From contig BCIV01000004.1 of assembly GCA_001600055.1 (NCBI GenBank), positions 794,430-858,429 of the forward strand: DNA of 64,000 nucleotides. Reading direction: 5' to 3'. Below, piece after piece: positions 1-13,049 of this stretch (its first letter is position 1; the number at the start of each line of letters is the position of its first letter). Source of the stretch: Filobasidium wieringae. Lineage: Eukaryota; Basidiomycota; Tremellomycetes; Filobasidiales; Filobasidiaceae. The notes under the pieces were generated by a model. That model saw only the letters and a program-made list of their open reading frames with translations. It ran no database searches and had not been told where the DNA came from. The position numbers and the translations under genes are program-made.

Positions 1-1579
1 CCGACATCTCAGATAACAGGCTTAGCTAGCCCTATCGATATCCTCTCGCCCCAAACGGTTAACCGGTCAGGCGTTGAAATTCGGACAAGTCTTCCAGATA
101 CGCCCGTTCCGGCCGAGGACGATACAGTCAAAGCGAATCGATTGTCAGTGGCCAGAGCTGAGAATCCGATCATGTTTGGGCTCGGAATGGGTTTCGATAT
201 CGGTTTTGATAAGAGAGGCAGCTCGTTAGTCATGAGCGATCAACTCGATGCCCTCGAGAAAGGTAAGCTCGATTACTGATGTAACACCGTGATGTACAAC
301 TCATCCCTGTCCCGTGTTAAAGCTATGCAACAACTGTCGCCGCGCGAACTGCGACTCTCGATGATGCGGACGATCGATTCTGGTGTTGCTGGAACGCTGG
401 AATCTGAAATATATGAGCAGGTTCGTCGCTCAAGTCAGCAAGGTGATGCTGCGATAAGGCCAGATGACAAGCGGCCCATCTCAAAGTAAGCACGGCTTGA
501 TGTCACAGACAAAGCTTGAGACATCGCTTACGAGCGGAAAACTGTCATCACTTGATAGTCACTCGCCTCAACTGCCGAATCTGGATGACGGATCAGGCGC
601 AATGTCTACTCCAGAAGGAACGCCCCAAATAGCATCCTCGAACGATTTGAAAACGCAAAACAAGTTTACACCGAGATCAGTCCCTGACGGAACCGCGCCT
701 ATTCCTCTTTCGCAAGAGACCATGGAACGTATGAAGTATGAACTCATTCCTGCTCGGCCTCCGCCAGGTAGCGAGCCGGGCTGGAGACCGCCAAGGCCCG
801 CTCGTCCACCTTCTCCTGCGCTTGAACAATATATCGCACCCTCCCCGCCCTTGCATCTGAGGGAACATTTCTCCCCGATTGCCGAAACAGGATTCCCTGA
901 CGTTGAGTCACATCCATTACCACCTACTCGCCCAGATAATGGAAAGGGAAAGGGCTTACGTAGCCAAAAGAGCGTTCCAAAGCTGAACAAGCTCTTCAAC
1001 CGGAAACACAGCGTGGAGACGGAAGAACCGCCTCTGGTTACTCGTATAAGCGGTCCCATTGCGTTGGCGGATTTCCCCAGTCCGTTGAGCTCACCTACAC
1101 CTGAAGAGGTCGGGACCTTTACTCTTCCTGCTAATGGATCGGAGACTGCTGCATACAAGTCCCCGAAACTTGGGAGCTTTGGGCGAAGACTGTTCAAGGG
1201 GTCGTTCGGATCACATGGTCGATCAGTCAGCTCGCCCAAGATCCCACCGGCCATCGGCCATGGACCGATTCCTAATACGCCTGCCAATACCCGCTCACCT
1301 TCAAATCCACTACCTCAACGAAAGAGAAGCGAATCATCACCATCGCCTAACCCTATCGACCGGACAATCTCTGCTCGAGTCCTCCACCCTCTATCTCCTT
1401 CTCTAGAACCTCCTGGATCACCTTCATCGCCTACAACGTCTGTAAAACGTAAGCCAGTTCAACGAACTGAGCTGGATGCATTCTTGCCAACATCGCAGTC
1501 AGGCGTAAGTCTTGCTTCATTCGTACTGGAGGATCCGCCTCGAAACGGCAAACATAAAACTCAAAATAACGGCCAGTGA
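1..1579 (+). CDS. Ser/Pro-rich protein of unknown function, 3' part (5' end outside window)
   Basis: Reading frame 1 is open from the first base, so the gene starts upstream of the window. Two introns restore one continuous frame: 263-322 (60 nt, GTAAGC...AAAG, phase 1) and 421-463 (43 nt, phase 0). The last exon then runs to the stop at about 1577-1579. The visible part is about 500 residues, mostly low complexity: repeated SP/PP runs, a basic KLNKLFNRKHS patch, and SSPK/SPSP motifs typical of disordered phosphorylated tails. I see no catalytic motif, membrane segment or known domain. The conserved-looking part is near the left edge (DALEKAMQQLSPRELRLSMMRTID), so the informative domain may lie outside. 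Function unknown. The splice reconstruction is solid for intron 1 and reasonable for the short intron 2. Confidence 0.7.
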
Positions 1580-1869
1580 TCAGGAAGACAGTTCGGAGTA
1601 TACTAGACTCATGACATAAGATCGGCTACCCACCTTGTATCTGAAATCTGTTTCAGAATACAAGAATCCCGTTGTAACCCAATTGATTGTATACCAACCA
1701 ATATCTTTGCATATGATAGAAAGCGTGACGGCTCCGGATCATTTTTACGTAACCAGGTTCTGCGGTCTCTGAGCAGGTGCCACCCTTCGTCTTGCTTATT
1801 TACATTCGGAGCTCTTGCTTATCGTCCTCGATCGTATTCATTCAAGCTCTTGCAGACCCTCGATTCAAC

Positions 1870-2716
1870 ATGGCCGATATTCAGACTATTGCCGCTCAGG
1901 TACGAGCCGTCCAGGATACAATACTGCTAAGTGACCAATGGCTAATCAAGTCTTATTGACTCTGTATATTTTGATACATTAGTTCACCAGTACGTCCAGC
2001 TACAAGTCCTGTCAACCTAGCCCGTCAACTGATCCTCTTCCTTCAACCAGGCTACTACTACCAGACCTTTGACTCGGCTGGTAAGGACCGATCCTCCTTG
2101 GCTCCTCTTTACGTGAGGCTGCAAACCTACATCGTCGATCGAAATTGAAAGCTAACACTTTTGCGATAAGAGGGAGAACTCTATGTTGACCTGGGAGGGA
2201 CAGCAGATCATGGGTCAGGCGGCTATCATTGAGAAGCTTAACGTGAGTCAGATCGAAGCTAATTTCGACGATCCGCCTAGCTTAATGCGTTGCGCAACTA
2301 CAGAGCTTGCCATTTGAGAAGGTCCAGCACAAAATACACACTCAGGATGCTCAGCCTTCTTCCGCTACTGTCGCTTCCCTTATGGTCTTGGTCACCGGAG
2401 CTCTGTCGGTTGATGACACTCCTCAACCTATGCAATACAGTCAAACTTTCCAGGTCAGTCTACGTATTCCGTTTCTCGCATATGGTCATATGCTGAAATG
2501 TTCATGCCCTTTGTAGCTCGTACCTGACAGCAACGGTGGATACTATGTGTAAGCAATGTCGACGTTCAACTCCGGTATATCGACCGTCCCTGACTTGAAT
2601 CTCTCGATGTCTCTTTCATAGCCAGAACGATGTCTTCCGATTGTGAGTCATCTGATTCGTTACTAAACTCACTGAGTGGCTTACTGACACGCTTGTCACG
2701 TAGGGTTTTGGGTTAA
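1870..2716 (+). CDS. NTF2: Nuclear transport factor 2
   Basis: Small NTF2-fold homodimer that carries RanGDP into the nucleus and binds FxFG nucleoporins. Eight exons join to a 128-residue protein: 1870-1899, 1983-1989, 2051-2112, 2171-2242, 2304-2453, 2517-2548, 2622-2642 and 2704-2716. The product matches the family along its whole length: FTSYYYQTFDS, LAPLYRENSMLTWEG, LPFEKVQHKIHTQDAQPS, VTGAL, and the end QNDVFRL. Usual family length is 120-128 residues. The start is the ATG of MADIQTIAAQ, the only one that gives the right N-terminus. Exon 2 is only 7 nt (TTCACCA), supplying F-T and one base of the next Ser; without it the conserved FxxYYY helix is lost. Family assignment is very secure; all splice sites are GT-AG. 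Confidence 0.95.
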
Positions 2717-3174
2717 GGAGATTCGGACATTCATTGCTAGTATAGGGGGATTGCCTGTTTTGCAGCTGAACAGAGTGAATCGCGAAATTTGTGAAATGCT
2801 CTTCAGATACGGATGCTCTTCTACAACATTTCGCCTTATGGCGACCGCATGATTTGACACCCATCAGTGTCATTCTCTAGTTGAAATTATGAGGTGCTCA
2901 AAGGTATCATAAGTTGCGTTGTTTCGCTAAAGGTCGCAAGGTAGCGTATTGCGCAGATCATCGTCACTTCCTTTGATGGCAGAGTCGAGAGTTTCAGCCG
3001 GTCTTTCGACTATATGAGCGAAATGCGATTTGACCGGACTTGGTCTTTCTTCAAGCAGACTCTCTCTTGTGCCTTGTGAAGCACCACTTTCAACCTGTTC
3101 CTATACTTCCTTCCCCTTCATTTGGACCTTCCGCCTTCGAACCCTTCACATCCTATACATAATCTTTCGTCGAG
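2717..3174. other. Intergenic, NTF2 3' end to membrane-protein promoter
   Basis: No supported coding sequence. It holds the NTF2 3' untranslated region and, towards 3050-3174, a pyrimidine-rich stretch just before the next start codon, as is common in fungal promoters. Confidence 0.5.
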
Positions 3175-3904
3175 ATGGCAGCTTCAGCCCGCAGTACTGG
3201 ACTTCCTTGGCATTTGCTCTATCCACTCGTCATCGTCGTTCTCCTATCCATCGCAACTTGGACCTCCGCGGTTTCAGTATGGTTAGCATCGGCTAACTCA
3301 CTGACTACCCAGATCCGGTTCGGCCCAAGAGACTATTGTGGGTATAACATCACTGTGGTGGATGGGGTAAAGTTCTATGACGCACTTGGATGTATCGATG
3401 CTGGGTGGAGCTATCAGGTAGACCGACAGGCGGTTGGAGTAGCGCTTCCTGCTGCAGTGAGTACTAGCCTTAGCAAAGGAGCGGCGTTATTGATTTGGTG
3501 TAAGTCCCGTAATCTCATCTGCAAGCGCGAGGCTATCTAACTCTGGTTCATCAGGTTTCGTTGTCGTCCTCGTCGATCTACTCCTTCAACTGTATGCCAC
3601 ACGGTACAGTTTTCGTACCGATCCAAACCCGGCCAAACCTCGGATGTACACCCTCGTATCCCTGCATCTCGCTCTCTCTGCAGGGTCCACGTTGATCATC
3701 TGGGTGACGTTCATCACAATCGCCGCGATCTGCGCGTCCGCATCGTCTTATAGGGGTCTAGATAAGACCGCCACCTTGGAACAGGGGGGCGTGCGAATAT
3801 GGTGGGGCACATCCCCATGGCTCGTACTCGCTGCTGGAGTGGTAGGACTGCCCTGGACGTTTGAGGCCGTGAGATGGCGGCATGCTGAGATATCGAACAT
3901 GTAA
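3175..3904 (+). CDS. Four-helix integral membrane protein, unknown function
   Basis: Two exons (3175-3499 and 3555-3904) joined by a 55-nt GTAAGT...CAG intron give a 224-residue protein. Four hydrophobic segments are visible: about residues 13-36 (LLYPLVIVVLLSIATW), 100-122 (ALLIWCFVVVLVDLLL), 148-172, and 192-212 (WLVLAAGVVGLPW). The loop after helix 1 is extracellular-like with two Cys (YCGYN and LGCIDAGW). The layout resembles SUR7/PalI- or claudin-like tetraspan proteins of the fungal plasma membrane, but I do not see a diagnostic GLWxxC-type motif, so I do not name a family. It converges on the antiporter gene at 4511-6152. Confidence 0.8.
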
Positions 3905-4510
3905 TGTGTAGACGTATGTAGTCTTGTGGTTCATGTTACATAAGGCGAACGTGTTCATAATTATCCGTCTTCACGTTCGGTTGTCAAGCTCGATGTTCGA
4001 TCGCTTACGTCCATACGTTGTTACGACTACCACACAAGACCGTATGCGCCTGTTTTGTGCTTTCACTTGGCCTATCTTCAACCTTGTCTGCTTCATCCCA
4101 TCTTACTCCAGTTCCGAAGACGTTGCGTAAATTCCAGGATCCTTCGCTCTTCAGATACATCACAACCGTACAAAGATATGTCGAACCTTGCAAAACACAT
4201 TGCAACACTCCACTGTGTTTCACCTTGTTAATGGAAGCTGCTGTTTGACATGATAACAATCTAGTAGGTATTTTGTACTTACTGCTACCCTGATCTGCGC
4301 TACAGTTTTTGAGATTTGTCTCAAATCGGTGATTCGCCTTCGTGGGCGTAGTTCATGCTTGATGATCTAGATGTACCTAAACATAGTTCATAGGTCGATC
4401 ACCACATGCAAAGCTTCACTGCCATTTGGTCGATATCGAGTTTAGATACATGGATTTTCCCTTAATACAACGAGACCGGCGCGCGATCACATCCATCACA
4501 GATACATCAC
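3905..4510. other. Intergenic between two convergent genes
   Basis: About 600 bases with only short overlapping chance ORFs on both strands. It should contain the 3' ends of both flanking genes. I see no RNA gene or repeat. Confidence 0.5.
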
Positions 4511-6152
4511 CTAATCCCATCCGCCCTCGAAACACCTCTTGCCCCAGCGCTTGATGCCCCATCCGACCCCTGCGGGACCGACGATGGTGCAGATCACGAT
4601 GGCCCATATGGTTATGAGGAATTCGTCCTCCTCCAGAAGGGGTGTTGGGGTTTGATTGGCTATTTGAGAGATCCTGGAAAGGGAACGTATGGCGGGGATA
4701 GTATTAGTGGATGACGAGGAAGAGAGGAAGAGTGAGCGAGAAGGAGAGCTTACAGTAATCCGATCTCTCCCCTTGCGATCATAGCGAATCCTAGTAGTAG
4801 TGCGCCCCTCCAACTCGCCCTTGCCCTCTTGATCCATTTCCCCTTGCCTTTTCGTTTCTTTCTTCGTCCGCTCGGATTGGTCCTCGATGGAGTACCAGTC
4901 TCGGCCACGTCCTCTGGCTGTTCCTCGTCCGAGGTGCTTCCCGTGACGTTCCAGAACAAAACCCAGATCCCACATAAAGCTTTCCCGAGGGCCATCAGGA
5001 CGGAATAGACCAGACCTCTCCAGATCGTGCGTCCTTTCCAAAGCGGGATGAAGGGGATTGAGTATCCGATGCTTCCGAAGAATAGGGGGAGAAGGAGGGC
5101 GTTCAATGAGGGGGTTATGTACCGTTCGAACGTTCCGATCAGAGTTGGGGTTGTGGTAGTTGAGAGGGAAGAACGGGTGGAGTGGGCTTGATCCAGTTCC
5201 ACCTCCTCCGATGAACGAAGGACGGGATCGAGTTCGGTCAAGTAACTGATGATCAGGCCGGCTATGTAGGCTCCGTAGAGAGGTGATGTCCCTGCATACC
5301 GGGTTCCAGCTATGAGACCCAAGAACAGGATGGTCATGAAGAAGAGTAACCCCGGACCGCCCGTTTTAGCTCTCCAGCGAGATTCGGTGAACCTGAACCA
5401 GAGAGGACGAAGGACGTAGAGAGTGATCGGGATGGACACTAGTCCGATTCCCAGGGTCACCCCGATGGTCCGTCCGATATGTCCTCCCAACGAGGCGGCC
5501 GAGGAAGCCGTGCTCTCGCCTACCGTGCTGAGGATTTCAGACAGGATGAAAGCGACCACATCGTCCATCACCGCCGCTCCTAGCAGAGCCGTACCGAGTT
5601 TCGTACGTCTCACGTCGAAACCGACGTTGGAGCTGACCAGCAGGGTGAGGACGGTTCCGAGGGAAGTGGAGGAGAGTGCTGCTCCTGCCGCAAAGGAATG
5701 GAGGAGAGGGAAGGAAGACAGGGGCGTCAGGATGAAGCTGAGCGCGATGGGCGTGAGGAGACCAGTGAGGGCTACGCATGTGGATAGCGGGAGGAGCGCT
5801 GTGAGCGTCGAGAGCGAGGTCGATGCTCCTCCTAGTGCGGTAGTGGGTAAGTGATGGGTGGTGGGTAAGTGATGGGTGGTGGGTGCCAGCGAGAGCTCAG
5901 CGGTGACTCACCTTCGAACACGACGAGGAGAAGACCGATGTAGCCTACGACGACGAACGTTTCCTGCCATGAGGTGAGTAACCACCCGGCGAGTGGAGAT
6001 CCCCAGATGATTCCAACGAGTATCTGACCTAGCAACCCGGCGTTCATCACATGGTCAAACAGGGAACCCGCCACGTTCAACAGGTAGAAATAGCTCGACA
6101 AGATGAGGAGCGATGCTATTTCAGGATCATGGTAGTTGAATCTCGCGGCCAT
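4511..6152 (-). CDS. CPA2-family cation/proton antiporter (Na+/H+ exchanger domain)
   Basis: Predicted secondary transporter exchanging monovalent cations for protons. Exons on the minus strand are 6152-5912, 5831-4754 and 4673-4511, giving 493 residues with stop TAG at 4511. Roughly 12 hydrophobic segments fill the protein. The GAAVMDDVVAF segment holds the paired Asp of the CPA2 core, with GQILVGIIWG in the first helices and GTRYAGTSPLYGAYIAGLI later. A charged cytoplasmic loop (DEEQPEDVAE...GRRKKRKGKGKW) lies before the last helices. The start at 6152 (MAARFNYHDPEIASLL) is preferred; an in-frame ATG at 6215 would add 21 residues. It is short compared with yeast Kha1, closer to the bacterial length. 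It is divergent from ISA1 across about 240 bases. Ion preference cannot be read from the sequence. Confidence 0.88.
5832..5911 (-). repeat. Tandem 18-bp repeat filling antiporter intron 1
   Basis: The 80-nt first intron of the antiporter carries two adjacent 18-bp copies (GTGGGTAAGTGATGGGTG on the plus strand) plus the start of a third. The duplication lies between donor and acceptor and does not touch the coding frame. Confidence 0.85.
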
Positions 6153-6395
6153 GTTATCGATTTCAGTTTCACAAGTTTGATATTCGATAATAAAATGCAA
6201 ATATCCAAGTCTCACGTTTCATCGTCAAGGGGATCGTCATTAGTTTGATAACACGCTCGACGTGCATAGCCTACGCGACATGACGTGTGATAAAACCATT
6301 ATTTATTCTGAATGACCAACCAGATGAACGGTAATGACATCGTCAATTCCAACCATCGATCACATTATCGCACATCGCACATCACCACATCAACC

Positions 6396-7518
6396 ATGGC
6401 TCACCACAATCCATCCTCATCAATGCATGCACTCACCAGACTCCTTACCTCTCTCCCTTCATCTTCCACATCATCGTCATCAACCCGCCTCCTCTCTCTA
6501 TACCCACGAAGTCGTCGCCCCCTACCTCTCACCGTTCCTCGATCCTCCCGATGGCTGCAGACCCAGTCGCACTCCCCTTCATCCTCTCGCTCTCGCATTC
6601 CAGAACCAGAAGTCCCGCTCGTCTTCCCCACTCAAGGATCGGGAGCGGGAATAAACAACCGGCCTGAGAACCCTTGTTTGAACCACGAGGTCGCTGGAAC
6701 GGGGAAAGCCAAGGCTTTGATCGGGGAGCAAGATTTCGGACTAGGCGCTTGGGGCGACAAGTTGAAGAGCTCGGGCAAGGGAAAAGAGATCGTGGATGGT
6801 CCCAGTGATGAGGAATTGAATGCTAGGGCTTTGAAGCAGTTGGGCGTGGAATCTTCCGCCTCTCCTACTTCTTCCCTTTCTTCTCCGACCTCGTCCTCGT
6901 CCTCGATAGAAATCGATCAGACCTCTCTTCCCCCTGCCAAAAGGTCACACATACCCCCACCTAATGCGTCGGGCAAGAAAGACGTTCCAGCAAAGAGAAC
7001 GGGAAGGACAATCGGTTTAAAGCCCAAGAAGAACGCTATTACCCTCGTAAGTACCGAACGGCGACTTTCCGAATACGTGGGACTAATCGACTGGGAGCTG
7101 ATCTATGGACCCCCTTCGCAGACCTCGACAGCCGTCTCTCGCCTGAAAGAACTCGCTCACCCCGAGCCCTCTTCCTCAGGTCCAGCCGAACCGGACGCAT
7201 CCCAACTCTTACGAATCTCGGTCAAGAACCGTGGCTGCGCAGGTCTCTCTTACCATCTGTCCTACCTCCCTCCCACTCAGATAAGCAAATTCGACGAGAT
7301 AGTGGAGCAAGACGGAGTACGGGTGCTGGTCGATTCTAGAGCGCTGTTCAGTGTCGTCGGGAGCGAGATGGATTGGGTAGAGGATCGATTGAGTTCGAGA
7401 TTCGTCTTCAACAAGTGAGTAGACGCATCGATGGGCGTCGAGCGAGGCTAATGGGGACGAGTGTTGCAGCCCGAACGTCAAGGACGCTTGTGGATGTGGC
7501 GAATCTTTCCATGTATGA
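6396..7518 (+). CDS. ISA1: Mitochondrial Fe-S cluster assembly protein, A-type (IscA/Isa1)
   Basis: A-type scaffold/carrier that helps mature [4Fe-4S] proteins in mitochondria. The conserved domain is at the C-terminus: KNAITLTSTAVSRLKEL, RISVKNRGCAGLSYHL, and the final DACGCGESFHV, carrying the three cluster-binding Cys. Introns are 7047-7121 (75 nt, GTAAGT...CTAATC...TTCGCAG) and 7415-7469 (55 nt). The first is a multiple of three and has no stop, so the frame stays open if it is retained; removing it recreates the ITLT-x-AV family motif exactly. The start is the ATG at 6396 (CAACCATGG context). An upstream in-frame ATG at 6312 is less likely. The N-terminus is rich in Ser and Arg, as expected of a mitochondrial presequence, and is followed by a long non-conserved linker. 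Confidence 0.93.
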
Positions 7519-7968
7519 TCATATCGAGATGGAACGAAACCTATTCTCTCTGCTGGATAACCGGGTCGGATCGGATCGGAAAAGGTCGGGACCCGTTGCT
7601 TTTGGGACTAATTAGATGAGGCAGCATACGAGATGGTTGAAGGTGTTGTATCATTCTGTAGCCATAAAATCTCACATCCTCATGTTCATCCAGTCGGCGG
7701 GAAGATCCAGGATGACTGGAGATTTCGTTATCAGAAAATCCTGCTTGGATAAATGACTGTAGAGAGCGGGGCACGCGACTCGGCGCACCAACCATCAACG
7801 AGCATTATCGGAATTGATACCGTGAATTTCTAGTTTCTGGCTGATTTTCTGCCAGTTCATGGATGTAGTCCGGACGTCGTATCAGAAGCGTATCGTCGGT
7901 GATGTGATGTGAACTCAACCTTTCAGTGAACAGAATAGATAATATGAACGAAACAAGTCAATATCCAA
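7519..7968. other. Intergenic, ISA1 3' region to tRNA
   Basis: No supported gene. It holds the 3' end of ISA1 transcription and the 5' flank of the tRNA-Arg gene. Confidence 0.5.
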
Positions 7969-8051
7969 GCCCGGTTGGCCCAATGGTAAGGCGTGTCTTT
8001 CCTATTGATGGGTCCAGGACGAGATTGCGGGTTCGAGCCCCGTGCTGGGTT
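7969..8051 (+). tRNA. tRNA-Arg (anticodon CCT) with an 11-nt intron
   Basis: A full cloverleaf can be drawn. The acceptor stem is 7969-7975 paired with 8044-8050, with G-T wobbles. The D arm is GCC-CAATGGTAA-GGC. The anticodon stem is TGTCT/GGACG, and the T arm is GCGGG-TTCGAGC-CCCGT. The anticodon loop reads TT-CCT-A and is interrupted after position 37 by an 11-nt intron (TTGATGGGTCC), the canonical place. Internal promoter boxes are clear (A box TGGCCCAATGG, B box GGTTCGAGCCC), and a TTTTT Pol III stop lies at 8055-8059. The D and T arms resemble yeast tRNA-Arg(CCT). It decodes AGG. Confidence 0.9.
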
Positions 8052-9061
8052 CTCTTTTTGACCTGCTTTTTCTCCACATCAAAAAGGCTCAAAATCCTGT
8101 CCAACTGACCATTTGATCTTCTGGAGCCTCTGGATCGAATCATAAGTTTATTGGACATGCTGGTCCTCTGTAATCTCCATTTCCATGATCAAATCTGAAC
8201 AACCTGAAGTATTTTGACCTGCTTTTATCTCTCTTCCTCAACTTCGTATGCACCCCGGCCTCCCCAGCACAGAATGTCTCCATAGAGCAAGATTGCAGTG
8301 TCATTTCTTTGTGCGCAGTTTACTGGTCACGGATTGCCTAGTCTATCTTGAAACTGGACGATCAAGGTCAGACGTCAGATATGACGCGTCTGTGTAGCAC
8401 CGGCTTCAAGATTCCCGTATTCGATACTGGAAAGCTGGGTCCCAGTCATCAGATTTCCTTCGCATACCTCGAGCCGCTCGAGGTTCGAAAATATCGTGAA
8501 ATCATCGTCTGGTAGGCCTGTCATGAGGGTCTGGCGGATAGGGGAAACACACAATGTCAACTCCGTCGCGCGTCTTCTTGTTCACTGCAAAGTCGGTATC
8601 GCTTGTGGTCTATGTAGGTCGCACTTATCGGACTCGGTGGTCAGCATGTCAGGAATATAAAGATGTAAGTTCACGTCAGTCACACGTCGTATAGATGACC
8701 ACACCGATATTGTCTGTACCGGTGGGATCCAACATTTAGTCGAAAAACGTGCTATCATTGTTGTCGTCATGACGCCTCCTCCGGATTTGTTCGACACGAG
8801 GCGAGGATGTCCGCCTACGCAGCTTTCACCTACACGGCTCGGACGTGTTTGCTACAGCGCATTTGTCGCTGCTGATGATGCCAATGCAACAGACAACTCC
8901 TTTTTGCTTCGTCGTTTATATAAAAAGAGCGTCAGGAAATCTAGAGCGGAGCAGCGGGATCACGTTCAAGTCGGGTTATTGTATCGGGACACTGTATGGG
9001 ATACTGATACATCAACTGGAACCATGTTTACATGTCACTCGGAGCGGGCGAGGCCATTTAT
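8052..9061. other. Intergenic, about 1 kb, no supported gene
   Basis: Apart from the Pol III terminator at its left end I see only short ORFs without family resemblance, among them a 98-codon one at 8769-9065 that overlaps the MCM4 stop. No repeat or RNA gene recognised. Confidence 0.5.
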
Positions 9062-12777
<3,716 letters not shown>

Positions 12778-13049
12778 CTGGTCTCGATTTTGGTTTCGAT
12801 AGTCAACGATATCGATACAGGGAGACTCGAACGAAACTACGATCCTGTTGGACGTGTTGTTGTTTGTTATTGATTGAATTGATTCTCATGGTCCAACGCC
12901 ATTTTCGGACGCGTGTCAGCTCATTTAGGACGTGTCGGCGCTTGGCACGTGAGAAGAAGCGCTCGTTACGTCGGGTTATGGCTACAAAGTGATACTCTAG
13001 GGTTAAAGCAATTACGAGTACAACTCAAGACAAGATGGTCATTTGCGAA

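Noticed and set aside
568..1287. 239-residue minus-strand ORF opposite the Ser/Pro-rich gene
   Set aside because: Antisense shadow of a GC-rich repetitive coding exon; the plus-strand frame has proper introns and continues upstream.
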